Of a stretch of DNA of 64,000 nucleotides, positions 52,529-61,180 are shown piece by piece; positions within the stretch are counted from its first letter, which is position 1, and the number at the start of each line of letters is the position of its first letter. The position numbers and the translations under genes are program-made. The notes beneath the pieces are model-generated. The model saw only the letters and a program-made list of their open reading frames with translations. It did not search any database and had not been told where the DNA came from. This stretch comes from Intestinibacter bartlettii (GTDB lineage: Bacteria > Bacillota > Clostridia > Peptostreptococcales > Peptostreptococcaceae). Location of the stretch: assembly GCF_000154445.1 (NCBI RefSeq), contig NZ_DS499559.1. One strand, given 5' to 3'.

Positions 52529-55258
52529 ATGAAAATGATGGTAAACAGTGTAGAGACATTACAAAAGAAAATAGCTCAAGTAAGAGCAGCACAAGAGCAA
52601 TTCGCAAAATTCACTCAAGAGCAAGTAGATGAAATCTTCTTCCAAGTATCAATGGCAGCAAATCAAGCAAGAATACAACTTGCAAAAATGGCCGTAGAAG
52701 AAACTGGAATAGGGGTAGCGGAAGATAAAGTGATAAAAAATCACTACGCATCAGAATATATATATAATGCATACAAAGATGTTAAAACTTGCGGAATTAT
52801 AGAAAAAGATGATGCATTCGGAATAACAAAAATAGCAGAACCAATAGGAGTTTTAGCTGGTATAATACCAACAACAAACCCAACTTCAACAGCAATATTC
52901 AAATGTTTAATAGCATTAAAATCTAGAAATGGTATAGTATTTTCTCCACATCCAAGAGCTAAAAAATCTACAATAGCAGCAGCAAAATTATGCTTAGAAG
53001 CAGCAGTTAAAGCTGGAGCTCCAGAAGGAATAATCGGTTGGATAGATGAACCATCTGTTGAATTATCAGGTGAAGTAATGAGAGAATGTGATACAGTATT
53101 AGCAACTGGTGGACCAGGAATGGTTAAAGCAGCTTATTCTTCAGGAAAACCTGCATTAGGTGTTGGATCAGGAAATACTCCAATAATATTTGATGAATCT
53201 TGTGATATAAAAGTTGCTGTATCTTCAGTAATACACTCAAAAACTTTCGATAACGGGACAATATGCGCTTCTGAACAATCAGTAATAGTAGATGCTTCTA
53301 TATATGAAGAAGTTAAAAAAGAATTCAGAGCAAGAAAAGCTTATATAGCTGAAGGGGAAGAATTAGTAAAATTAAAGAAAATAGTTCTTGGAGCAAATGG
53401 CTCAATGAATGCTAAATTAGTTGGTAGACCAGCTATAGAAATAGCTCAAGAAGCAGGATTTAATGTGCCAGCTGATACAAAATTAATAATAGGGGAAGCC
53501 ACTTCAACAGAAATATCAGAACCACTAGCACATGAAAAATTATTCCCATTATTATCAATGTATAAAGCAGACGATTTTGATGATGCAGTAGATAAAGCAG
53601 ACGAGTTAGTACAAGGCGGAGGAATCGGACATACTGCAGGTATATACATAGATGTAGTAAATAATCAAGAAAAATTAAATGAATTTGAAAGAAGAATGAA
53701 AGCTTGTAGAATATTAGTTAATACACCATCAGCTCAAGGTGGTATAGGGGATATATACAACTTTAAATTATCACCATCATTAACATTAGGATGCGGTTCT
53801 TGGGGGAATAACTCATTCTCTGGACAAGTTGGACCACTTCAATTAATAAATATAAAAACTGTAGCAGAAAGAAGGGAAAATATGCTTTGGTTTAGAACAC
53901 CTGCTAAAACATTTATCAAAAAAGGTTGCTTAGGGGTAGCAATAAAAGAATTAGGAACAGAATATTATGACTTTAAAAAAGCATTTATAGTAACTGACTC
54001 ATTCTTATATCAAAATGGATATACTAAACCAATAACAGATCAACTTGATGCTATGGGAATACAACATTCAACATTCTATGAAGTTGAACCAGATCCAACA
54101 CTTGCATGCGCTAAAAAAGGTGCAGAACAAATGAGATTATTTAATCCAGATGTAGTAATAGCAGTTGGTGGGGGTTCAGCAATGGATGCTGCTAAAATCA
54201 TGTGGGTTATGTATGAACATCCAGAATGCAACTTCTTAGATTTAGCAATGAGATTTATGGATATAAGAAAAAGAGTTTATCAATTCCCACAAATGGGTAA
54301 AAAAGCTAAATTTGTAGCTATACCAACTTCTTCAGGAACAGGTTCAGAAGTAACACCATTTGCTGTTATAACTGACGAAAAAACTGGACAAAAATATCCA
54401 CTTGCAGATTATGAACTAATGCCAACAATAGCAATAGTAGATGCTGACATGATGATGCACCAACCAAAAGGATTAACATCAGCATCAGGAATAGATGCTC
54501 TAACACATGCACTAGAAGCATATGCTGCAATGTTACAAACTGAATTTACAGATGGTTTAGCATTACAAGCAACTAAATCAATATTTGAATATTTACCAAG
54601 AGCTTATGAAAATGGTGCAAAAGATCCAATAGCTAGAGAAAAAATGGCTCATGCATCAACAATGGCTGGGATGGCGTTTGCAAATGCATTCTTAGGTGTT
54701 TGCCACTCATTAGCTCATAAATTAGGTGCTTACCATCATATACCACATGGTGTTGCAAATGCACTATTAATAAACAAAGTATTAGACTTTAATGTAAATT
54801 CTGCTCCAAGAAAAATGGGTACTTTCCCACAATATGCTTATCCAAATATGTTAGCTAGATATGCTGAAGTTGCTACATTTGTTGGATGCACAGGAACAGA
54901 TGAAGAAAAATTTGAACAATTACAACAAAAAATAAATGAATTAAAAACAGCAGTAGGAATACCAAATACAATAAGAGAATTTGGTGTAGATGAACAAGCA
55001 TTCTTAGATACATTAGATGAAATGGTTGAGGCAGCATTTGATGATCAATGTACTGGTGCAAACCCAAGATATCCATTATTCTCAGAAATAAGAGAAATGT
55101 ACTTAAGAGCTTATTATGGAGATGCTGAATATGACAGAATGAATGTTGTTGAAGTTAAAGAAGAAAAAGTAGAAGATGTAAAAGAAGGGGAACATCATCC
55201 ACATTTAAAAGAAAAAATAAAAGCTAAAGCTGAAAAAGTAAAAGCTGGCGTTAGATAA
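52529..55258 (+). CDS. adhE: Bifunctional aldehyde-alcohol dehydrogenase AdhE
   Basis: A 909-residue enzyme that reduces acetyl-CoA to acetaldehyde and then to ethanol, reoxidising two NADH. Residues 1-440 form the CoA-acylating aldehyde dehydrogenase, with the catalytic Cys246 in NGTICASEQS. Residues 455-870 form the iron-dependent alcohol dehydrogenase, with GGGSAMDAAK for NAD and the iron-binding His in GVCHSLAHKLGAYHHIPHG. It assembles into spirosomes in relatives. The last 35 residues are a Lys/Glu/His-rich tail not usual in AdhE. The ATG at 52529 follows AAGGGGG. Confidence 0.95.
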   Translation: MKMMVNSVETLQKKIAQVRAAQEQFAKFTQEQVDEIFFQVSMAANQARIQLAKMAVEETGIGVAEDKVIKNHYASEYIYNAYKDVKTCGIIEKDDAFGITKIAEPIGVLAGIIPTTNPTSTAIFKCLIALKSRNGIVFSPHPRAKKSTIAAAKLCLEAAVKAGAPEGIIGWIDEPSVELSGEVMRECDTVLATGGPGMVKAAYSSGKPALGVGSGNTPIIFDESCDIKVAVSSVIHSKTFDNGTICASEQSVIVDASIYEEVKKEFRARKAYIAEGEELVKLKKIVLGANGSMNAKLVGRPAIEIAQEAGFNVPADTKLIIGEATSTEISEPLAHEKLFPLLSMYKADDFDDAVDKADELVQGGGIGHTAGIYIDVVNNQEKLNEFERRMKACRILVNTPSAQGGIGDIYNFKLSPSLTLGCGSWGNNSFSGQVGPLQLINIKTVAERRENMLWFRTPAKTFIKKGCLGVAIKELGTEYYDFKKAFIVTDSFLYQNGYTKPITDQLDAMGIQHSTFYEVEPDPTLACAKKGAEQMRLFNPDVVIAVGGGSAMDAAKIMWVMYEHPECNFLDLAMRFMDIRKRVYQFPQMGKKAKFVAIPTSSGTGSEVTPFAVITDEKTGQKYPLADYELMPTIAIVDADMMMHQPKGLTSASGIDALTHALEAYAAMLQTEFTDGLALQATKSIFEYLPRAYENGAKDPIAREKMAHASTMAGMAFANAFLGVCHSLAHKLGAYHHIPHGVANALLINKVLDFNVNSAPRKMGTFPQYAYPNMLARYAEVATFVGCTGTDEEKFEQLQQKINELKTAVGIPNTIREFGVDEQAFLDTLDEMVEAAFDDQCTGANPRYPLFSEIREMYLRAYYGDAEYDRMNVVEVKEEKVEDVKEGEHHPHLKEKIKAKAEKVKAGVR

Positions 55259-55401
55259 TAGATAAAAAATACACGTACAATAAATTAAGTAATAATATAA
55301 TGATAAAATAAAAACCGCATAAAAATAAATAATATAATTGAAAATAGTTTAGAAAATTTTAAAACCGCAAAATACCATGTAATTAAAAAGATTTATATAC
55401 C

Positions 55402-55432
55402 TAAAAAGAGGCTGATATCGGCCTCTTTTTTG
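55402..55432 (+). terminator. Terminator of adhE
   Basis: AAAAAGAGGC pairs with GCCTCTTTTT around TGATATCG, followed by T residues. Confidence 0.85.
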
Positions 55433-55530
55433 TAACAAATAGAATAATGTTTTAATAAAATAATAGTACAAGTACAAAAATATTATTTGTATAAAAATAA
55501 AAAAAATGGATACAATATTACAAATAAATA

Positions 55531-55559
55531 TTGACAATATATATTTATTGATGTAAATT
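55531..55559 (+). promoter_or_regulatory. Promoter of the T-box-asnA transcript
   Basis: TTGACA, 17 bases, TAAATT (preceded by TG). It sits about 30 bases before the T-box. Confidence 0.6.
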
Positions 55560-55589
55560 AATATTATAAAAATTGGAAAAATTTAAAAG

Positions 55590-55844
55590 CAATGAAGGGA
55601 AGAGTAATTATAAATACTGAGTTCGAGCGAGCTGGTTATGGTGTGAGTCCAGTACGAAGTTTATAACGAAGAACATCCCGGAGCTACTAACCGAAATCAT
55701 ATTGAGAGTAGACTTAGTCGGAACCAAACCGTTACAATTGGTGACGTATAATAGTACGTTAATTGAGGTGAACATTAGTTAATTTAGGTGGTACCGCGGA
55801 AGTACAGTCTTTCGTCCTATAGATAGGATGAAGGGCTTTTTTTA
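55590..55844 (+). promoter_or_regulatory. T-box riboswitch (Asn-type) controlling asnA
   Basis: A leader of about 255 bases with the T-box motif TAGGTGGTACCGCGG (55785-55799), then a terminator stem (CTTTCGTCCTAT with ATAGGATGAAGGG and a T-run). Stem I holds AGTA near 55603 and GGTTATGGTGTGAGTCC as the apical part. AAC triplets on the 3' side of stem I (in TATAACGAAGAACATCC) suit an Asn specifier. It should allow asnA expression when tRNA-Asn is uncharged. The exact specifier loop was not folded. Confidence 0.92.
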
Positions 55845-55944
55845 TTGGAATGATGGGGATCAATTCAATACTATCATCTGAAATATGATTTTGAAAACTA
55901 CAAATTATAATATATTAAAATTAAGAAAAAGGGAGTATAAGATT

Positions 55945-56949
55945 ATGTGTTTAGTAATACCAAAAGAATATAAAAATAGTTTAAGTGTAATAGAAACTCA
56001 ACAAGCAATTAAAGATTTAAAGGATTTCTTTGAAGATAGATTAGGTGAAATGTTAAAACTAACAAGAGTATCATCACCATTATTTGTTTTACCTGAAACA
56101 GGTACAAATGATAACTTAAATGGTGTAGAAACTCCAGTAAGTTTTGAGGTACCATATCTTCATAAAGATGCAGAAATAGTACATTCACTAGCTAAATGGA
56201 AGAGAATGGCGCTTAAAAAATATGGTTTTCCAATTGGTAGAGGTTTATATACTGATATGAATGCAATCAGAAAAGATGAAGAGCTAGACAACTTACACTC
56301 ATTATATGTAGACCAATGGGACTGGGAACTTGTAATAGCAAAAGAAGACAGAACTATGGATACATTAAAAGAAGTAGTTAGAGATTTATTTGAAGTATTT
56401 AAAGAAACTGAAGAACATGTTCACGAAATATATCCAGAAGTAGGATGTGAATTACCAGAAGAAATAACATTTATAACTTCACAAGAATTATTAGATATGT
56501 ACCCACATTTAACACCAAAAGAAAGAGAAGATGCTATAGTTAAAGAAAAGAAAGCAGTATTTCTAATGCAAATAGGAAAAACATTAAGCGATGGTAAAAA
56601 ACATGATGGAAGAAGTCCAGACTATGATGATTGGGATTTAAATGGAGATATATTATTCTATAACTCAGTTTTAGATCAAGCAATAGAACTTTCTTCTATG
56701 GGAATTAGAGTAGATGAAGATGCATTAGAAAGACAATTAAAAGCAGCAGGATGTGAAGACAGAAAAGAATTAGATTATCATAAAGCATTATTAGCTGGAA
56801 AATTACCATACACTATAGGTGGAGGAATTGGTCAATCTAGAATATGTATGTTCTTCTTAAATAAAGCTCATATAGGTGAAGTTCAAGTTGGAATTTGGCC
56901 AGAAAAAATGATTGAAGAATGTAGTGAAGCAGGAATAGAATTATTATAA
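55945..56949 (+). CDS. asnA: Aspartate-ammonia ligase (AsnA)
   Basis: A 334-residue ammonia-dependent asparagine synthetase making Asn from Asp, ammonia and ATP. It is related to class II tRNA synthetases. Typical segments are LTRVSSPLFVLPETG, LYTDMNAIRKDEELDNLHS, YVDQWDWELVI and the C-terminal TIGGGIGQSRICMFFL (motif 3). The start at MCLVIPKEY follows GGGAGT; the frame upstream runs into the T-box terminator. The T-box regulates it by Asn-tRNA charging. A terminator follows at once. Confidence 0.95.
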   Translation: MCLVIPKEYKNSLSVIETQQAIKDLKDFFEDRLGEMLKLTRVSSPLFVLPETGTNDNLNGVETPVSFEVPYLHKDAEIVHSLAKWKRMALKKYGFPIGRGLYTDMNAIRKDEELDNLHSLYVDQWDWELVIAKEDRTMDTLKEVVRDLFEVFKETEEHVHEIYPEVGCELPEEITFITSQELLDMYPHLTPKEREDAIVKEKKAVFLMQIGKTLSDGKKHDGRSPDYDDWDLNGDILFYNSVLDQAIELSSMGIRVDEDALERQLKAAGCEDRKELDYHKALLAGKLPYTIGGGIGQSRICMFFLNKAHIGEVQVGIWPEKMIEECSEAGIELL

Positions 56950-56977
56950 AATAGATAATATTTAAAGATGTAAATAG

Positions 56978-57016
56978 GGAACTGTATAACATTTAAGTTT
57001 ATACAGTTCTTTTTTT
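56978..57016 (+). terminator. Terminator of asnA
   Basis: GAACTGTATA pairs with TATACAGTTC, followed by a T-run. Confidence 0.85.
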
Positions 57017-57103
57017 TATAACGCATAGAAGATTATAATAGTTTAAGAGAATAATCTATTAATGATATTCAATATATATTTATTGAAAAACGATAAAAAT
57101 AAA

Positions 57104-57132
57104 TTGACATACAATAAAGATAAGGATATAAT
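57104..57132 (+). promoter_or_regulatory. Consensus sigma-A promoter
   Basis: TTGACA, 17 bases, TATAAT: an exact consensus, 65 bases before the small membrane gene. In the leader TGATAC (57145) and GTATCA form a small hairpin before AGGAGGGG. Confidence 0.85.
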
Positions 57133-57197
57133 TTAGTTAATAATGATACATGGGGTTATGAAGTATCATAAAAAAATTGTTTTCAGGAGGGGTATAT

Positions 57198-57578
57198 ATG
57201 TTTAAAAATAAATCTTTAATAATAGCGGCTTTAGTTGTAATTGTGATGGGAGCTATTTCACTTTTGTATTTTGGTAGACCAGTTGGAACTGAAGAATCAT
57301 ACAATATAATCGCCATCAATAATACTGGAGGGGATATAAAAAGTGTAGGTTATGAGACTGAAAAACAATCTGGTGGTGTAATTAATGCAGATAAGAGCAT
57401 GATAAAAAATAAGGACGAAATATATTTAGAGATAGATGAAGCAAAATTTAAAATGTTGATTACAGACAAAGATGATAAAGAGTTTTTGAGCCAAGAAATG
57501 ACTATAGATTTAAATAAAGACAAAAAATATGAAGTATTAATTGGAAAGATAAAAATAATAAGTATACATTTGATATAA
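57198..57578 (+). CDS. Small membrane-anchored protein of unknown function
   Basis: A 126-residue protein with one N-terminal membrane helix (residues 5-25, IIAALVVIVMGAISLLYFG) and an outside beta-rich domain of about 100 residues. This contains IIAINNTGGDIKSVGYETE and ends MTIDLNKDKKYEVLIGKIK. It has no Cys and no family I recognise. The strong promoter and AGGAGGGG site suggest high expression. It is followed 13 bases later by a second small membrane gene, likely co-transcribed. The ATG at 57198 is chosen by the ribosome site. Confidence 0.65.
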   Translation: MFKNKSLIIAALVVIVMGAISLLYFGRPVGTEESYNIIAINNTGGDIKSVGYETEKQSGGVINADKSMIKNKDEIYLEIDEAKFKMLITDKDDKEFLSQEMTIDLNKDKKYEVLIGKIKIISIHLI

Positions 57579-57591
57579 GGGAGACATGGAT

Positions 57592-57762
57592 ATGAGTTTT
57601 ACAGGGATAATTTTTATAATGGCTTTGATTCTTATCATAGGAGTTGTTATAGGATTTTTAATCAAATCAAAATCAATAAGTTTAATATGTGCTGTATTAG
57701 CAATATTAATAGTTTTAGTTTGGTTTTTAGTAGCATCAGGTATTTTAACAAACTGTGGATAA
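57592..57762 (+). CDS. Tiny two-helix membrane protein
   Basis: A 56-residue protein of almost only hydrophobic residues, with two helices (IIFIMALILIIGVVIGF and LICAVLAILIVLVWFLV) joined by a short basic loop (KSKSIS). It ends with the polar LTNCG. AAGGGAG lies 8 bases before this ATG. An in-frame ATG two codons earlier is too near the site. It belongs to the same transcript as the preceding gene. No function known. Confidence 0.6.
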   Translation: MSFTGIIFIMALILIIGVVIGFLIKSKSISLICAVLAILIVLVWFLVASGILTNCG

Positions 57763-57856
57763 AAAATATAAAAATATCATAAATTATGAAAATATTTATC
57801 TCTAGCGTTTCATGTGGTATTGAACAAAAGAAAATAAAAATATAAATCCCTCAAAA

Positions 57857-57873
57857 TGTAACAAATCTGTAAT
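57857..57873 (+). promoter_or_regulatory. WalR-like box
   Basis: TGTAACAAATCTGTAAT fits TGTWAH-N5-TGTWAH exactly, the WalR (YycF) site that controls cell-wall hydrolase genes. It lies 36 bases before the -35 element of the SH3-SGNH gene. No WalRK is in the window. Confidence 0.55.
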
Positions 57874-57900
57874 TTTTGAATTAATCATAAAAATAAAAGG

Positions 57901-57937
57901 TTACAAATTTGTAATAAATTACTAAATGTGTTATAAT
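57901..57937 (+). promoter_or_regulatory. Promoter with overlapping palindrome, SH3-SGNH gene
   Basis: TTACAAATTTGTAA (57901-57914) is a perfect 14-base palindrome whose right half includes the -35 TTGTAA. After 17 bases comes TATAAT (57932-57937). A repressor bound there would block the promoter. Confidence 0.6.
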
Positions 57938-57961
57938 TCTAAATATATAGGAGGTGTTATT

Positions 57962-58819
57962 TTGAGGAAAAAAATATTAACATGTATGCTAGTAGGTATA
58001 TTATCAACAAGTTTATGCTTTTCAAGCATGGCACCTAGTTATGCTACAGGTAAAACAGTTTCAACTTCATCTGCTACATCGACAAAAACAGGTAGAGTTA
58101 CTGTATCAAATTTGAATGTAAGAAGTGGTGCAAGTACAAAGTATAGAAAAATAGGATCTTTATCTTATAATAAGAGGGTTACAATTGTAAAAACTCTTAA
58201 AGAATGGTATAAGATAAAATACAATTCTGGATATGGATATGTGAATAGAGCTTATATAAGTACTTCATCGAGATATAGTAAGGATTTAGATGGATTTTTA
58301 TTTGTGGGGGATTCATTCACAAATAATATAAGAAAAAATATTAATAGCAATGCAAAAAATACAGTAATTAGAGCTAAAGGAAGCGTAACAGCTAAGTACT
58401 GGATTAACCATTTTGGTCAAATGCCAGCAAATAGTAGCAAGATAAAAGGTGTAATTCTTCAAATAGGTATAAATGATATAGGAGAACGATATAATATTTC
58501 AAATACTAAGACATTAATTAAGAAATTAAGTAATAGATATAGAAACAAAACTATATATGTTCATAGATTATTTCCAATAGGAACAAATTATAGATTTGGA
58601 AATAAATATAAAACACAAAAACAAATAAAGTCATATAATGCAAGTATAAAATCATATTGCAATACATTAAAAAATGTAAAATACATAGATGCAACAAGTG
58701 GTTTTATAAATTCCAATGGATATTTAAAATATCAAGATCCAGAAGGGCTTCATATTTCATGGCAATATTTGGGCAAATACTACAACAATATTGAAGCTGC
58801 AGTAAATAGAGTTAGATAA
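57962..58819 (+). CDS. Secreted SH3-SGNH hydrolase
   Basis: A 285-residue exported protein. It has a signal peptide (residues 1-28, MAPSYATG) and an SH3_3 domain (45-100, VSNLNVRSGAS then EWYKIKYNSGYGYVNRAY). A GDSL/SGNH hydrolase follows: S118 in FVGDSFTN, N171 in QIGINDIG, and D259 with H264 in DPEGLHIS form the catalytic set. Such enzymes remove acetyl groups from wall polysaccharides, so O-acetyl removal from peptidoglycan or a glycan is likely. The start is TTG, with AGGAGGTG before it; an upstream in-frame ATG has no site. WalR-like control is inferred. Confidence 0.85.
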   Translation: MRKKILTCMLVGILSTSLCFSSMAPSYATGKTVSTSSATSTKTGRVTVSNLNVRSGASTKYRKIGSLSYNKRVTIVKTLKEWYKIKYNSGYGYVNRAYISTSSRYSKDLDGFLFVGDSFTNNIRKNINSNAKNTVIRAKGSVTAKYWINHFGQMPANSSKIKGVILQIGINDIGERYNISNTKTLIKKLSNRYRNKTIYVHRLFPIGTNYRFGNKYKTQKQIKSYNASIKSYCNTLKNVKYIDATSGFINSNGYLKYQDPEGLHISWQYLGKYYNNIEAAVNRVR

Positions 58820-58853
58820 AATATAGTTTAATATTAATAAATTAAGTGAATTA

Positions 58854-58890
58854 AAAAATGGGTATCTGAAGTTAAGATACCCATTTTTTA
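58854..58890. terminator. Bidirectional terminator
   Basis: AAAAATGGGTATCT pairs with AGATACCCATTTTT around 7 bases, between convergent genes. Confidence 0.85.
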
Positions 58891-58907
58891 ATGAAGTTAT
58901 TTAATAA

Positions 58908-59930
58908 CTAAATTACATATTTAATCACACTATTAGGAAAAATATCTTTTATTTCTTTCATAAAGAATTCTTTCATATCAGTTAATTCTTCCTTAGAATA
59001 AACATATTTACCATATCCAAATTGTCCATATTTAAATTTTCTATCATCATTATTCATTGGTAAAGTAGTCTCTGGGAAGATTTCGAGTATTCTATTTTTG
59101 GCTTTAGTAGTATATCTATGAGAAATTACTTCAAATATAATTTGTTTATTAAAATCATGTGGTAATTTATTTTTTATACTTTTAATCAAATCTCGATATT
59201 CATCTTTCCAATTTTCATATAGAAAAACAGGAGCAATTATAAACCCTATTTGATATCCAGCATTAGCAACTTTAACAGCTGCTTCAATTCTTTTACTAGC
59301 AGAGGCTGTGTGATGTTCATAGATATCTATTACTTTTGGTGTGTTTATACTGAATCTAATTTCTGTGTGATTATTATGTTTTGCATCTAATAAACTGTCC
59401 ACATCATTGTATTTAGTTACAAATCTAAATCGTCCTTTTTCTTCTTGGCCGATAAATTCTATAGTTCTTTTTAGTGCATTAGTATATGGTTCAAGTGGTA
59501 TAGGGTCAGATGTTGCGGCACCTTCGAATATAGTTACAGATGGAAGTCTCTCATCTATGTATTCTTTAGCTTTTTTTAGAATATCATCTAGATTTACAAA
59601 TACCCTTATATAAGGTTTATCGCCTAATTGAGTATTTAAATAACAATATTCACACCTTCCCATACATCCACTCACTAAAGGTAATTGATAGTTGGCAGAT
59701 GGCTTACATGTTTGAAATTTTAAACTTTTGCGTTCACCGACAACTAATGTTTCCTTACCTGATCTATATTGTTCATATAAATTATCTCCAGGGATATTAC
59801 TCTTAATTCTATTGGAACTTGCATTTATAATTTCAATTTTGGGATTATCCTTTACTTTATTATAAATATTTTGGCCTATCTCAGTATCTAAGGATCCTTT
59901 TTCAAATATAACTCTTTTAGGAATAAACAT
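58908..59930 (-). CDS. Spore photoproduct lyase-like radical SAM protein without the H-donor Cys
   Basis: A 340-residue radical SAM protein of the SplB family. The cluster motif is C89-x3-C93-x2-C96 in GCMGRCEYCYL. Other family blocks are KPYIRVFVN, IEFIGQEEKGRFRFVTKY, RFSINTPKVI and the C-terminal KYGQFGYGKYVYSKEE. In true spore photoproduct lyase a Cys in the segment ACTSD gives the H atom to the product radical. Here the segment reads GAATSDP (residues 137-143), with Ala139 in that place. Thymine-dimer repair may thus be lost, or the enzyme acts on another substrate. The alignment is from memory. It is divergent from a DUF523-DUF1722 gene. Confidence 0.75.
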   Translation of the reverse strand: MFIPKRVIFEKGSLDTEIGQNIYNKVKDNPKIEIINASSNRIKSNIPGDNLYEQYRSGKETLVVGERKSLKFQTCKPSANYQLPLVSGCMGRCEYCYLNTQLGDKPYIRVFVNLDDILKKAKEYIDERLPSVTIFEGAATSDPIPLEPYTNALKRTIEFIGQEEKGRFRFVTKYNDVDSLLDAKHNNHTEIRFSINTPKVIDIYEHHTASASKRIEAAVKVANAGYQIGFIIAPVFLYENWKDEYRDLIKSIKNKLPHDFNKQIIFEVISHRYTTKAKNRILEIFPETTLPMNNDDRKFKYGQFGYGKYVYSKEELTDMKEFFMKEIKDIFPNSVIKYVI

Positions 59931-60056
59931 TGTATCACCTCTTAGTAAATTTTTTTACTTTATTGTTTGTTTATTTGAATTTTCCATACAGATATAAATA
60001 AAAAATAATTAAAAACAAATAATAAAAAAAATAGACAATATAGTTGGAGACAATGT

Positions 60057-60992
60057 ATGAGAAAACCTAAATTAATTATTAGTAAATGCCTTAATTCAGA
60101 AAAATGTAGATATAACGGACAAGCTTATGACGACAAGGTAATATCTTTATTAAGAAAATATGTAGATTTAGAAACAGTATGCCCTGAAACAGAAATAGGA
60201 CTGAAAGTACCTAGAAATCCTATAAGAATTGAAAAATATGATAATAAATATAAATTGGTTGAACCTAGTGATAATATAGATTATACATCTCAAATGATGG
60301 AATTTGCAGAAGAATTCTTAAGTAATATAGGTGATGTAGATGGTTTTATATTAAAAAGTAAATCGCCATCTTGTGGTGTAAAAGATGTTAAAATTTATCC
60401 TAAAAATCAAAAATGCAGTATTAGTAATAAGGGACAAGGTATTTTTTCATCTAAAATTATAGAAAAATACTCAACAATTCCAATAGAGGATGAAGGCAGA
60501 TTAAAAAATTATAATATTAGAGATGAGTTTCTAACAAAAATTTTTACAATAAATAATTTAAAATGTGAAAATAGTATTTTGGATTTTCATAATAAAAATT
60601 CATTACTACTAAAATCATATAATGAGGATATTTATAATGATTTAAACATTATAGTTAGTAAAGAAAATATTAATGAAGATGATAAAACTTTATATAAAAA
60701 CAAAGTATATGAAATTTTAAATAATAAAAGAGATAAAAGTAAAAGATTAAATCTTATTAAAAATATATTTGAAAAATATAAAACTTACTTAAGTAAAAAT
60801 GAAATAAATTATTTTATCAACTTATTAAATCTTTATGAAAATGGGAAAATACCATTTAGTTCAGTTATAGTTGCAATACAAATATATGCTACTAGATTTG
60901 ATGATAAAGATTTATTAAATCAGACATTTTTTAATCCCTACCCAATAGAGTTAATAAGTATAGCTGATTCAGGAAAAGGGAGAAATTTATAA
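60057..60992 (+). CDS. DUF523-DUF1722 fusion protein (YbgA-like)
   Basis: A 311-residue two-domain protein. Residues 1-145 are DUF523, with SKCLNSEKCRYNG, the segment VCPETEIGL and LKSKSPSCGVKDVKIY, its conserved Cys residues. Residues 185-300 are DUF1722, as in E. coli YbgA, which lies beside the DNA photolyase gene phrB. Here it is divergent from a photoproduct-lyase homologue, 126 bases between starts. It may share a repair-linked role; the biochemical role is unknown. GGAGA precedes the ATG. Confidence 0.85.
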   Translation: MRKPKLIISKCLNSEKCRYNGQAYDDKVISLLRKYVDLETVCPETEIGLKVPRNPIRIEKYDNKYKLVEPSDNIDYTSQMMEFAEEFLSNIGDVDGFILKSKSPSCGVKDVKIYPKNQKCSISNKGQGIFSSKIIEKYSTIPIEDEGRLKNYNIRDEFLTKIFTINNLKCENSILDFHNKNSLLLKSYNEDIYNDLNIIVSKENINEDDKTLYKNKVYEILNNKRDKSKRLNLIKNIFEKYKTYLSKNEINYFINLLNLYENGKIPFSSVIVAIQIYATRFDDKDLLNQTFFNPYPIELISIADSGKGRNL

Positions 60993-61059
60993 AAAAAGAA
61001 TTGCTCATTAATAAAAAAATCTTTATCCTAAAGACCTTTAAAAATGTAGATTTTTTTGA

Positions 61060-61121
61060 AATGCATTAACGGAAATTATATTTATCCACAATTTAAAGCT
61101 GATTATAATTTCCTGTGCATT
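61060..61121. repeat. Imperfect 62-base inverted repeat
   Basis: AATGCA-N5-GGAAATTATA (61060-61080) faces TATAATTTCC-TG-TGCATT (61104-61121): a 10-base perfect inner stem and a 6-base outer one. It lies in the 188-base space between convergent genes. It is not a classic terminator. Possibly a mobile hairpin remnant or small-RNA structure. Confidence 0.4.
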
Positions 61122-61123
61122 AT

Positions 61124-61158
61124 AAAAAAGATAGGATTGAATACTATCAATCCTATCT
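61124..61158 (-). terminator. Terminator of the pcp operon
   Basis: On the minus strand GATAGGATTGA pairs with TCAATCCTATC, followed by TTTTTT. Confidence 0.85.
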
Positions 61159-61180
61159 ATATATCAAAAATACTATCTAA

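Noticed and set aside
55590..55844. tRNA gene or rRNA fragment in the adhE-asnA gap
   Set aside because: The structure and the TAGGTGGTACCGCGG motif identify a T-box leader; no cloverleaf was found.
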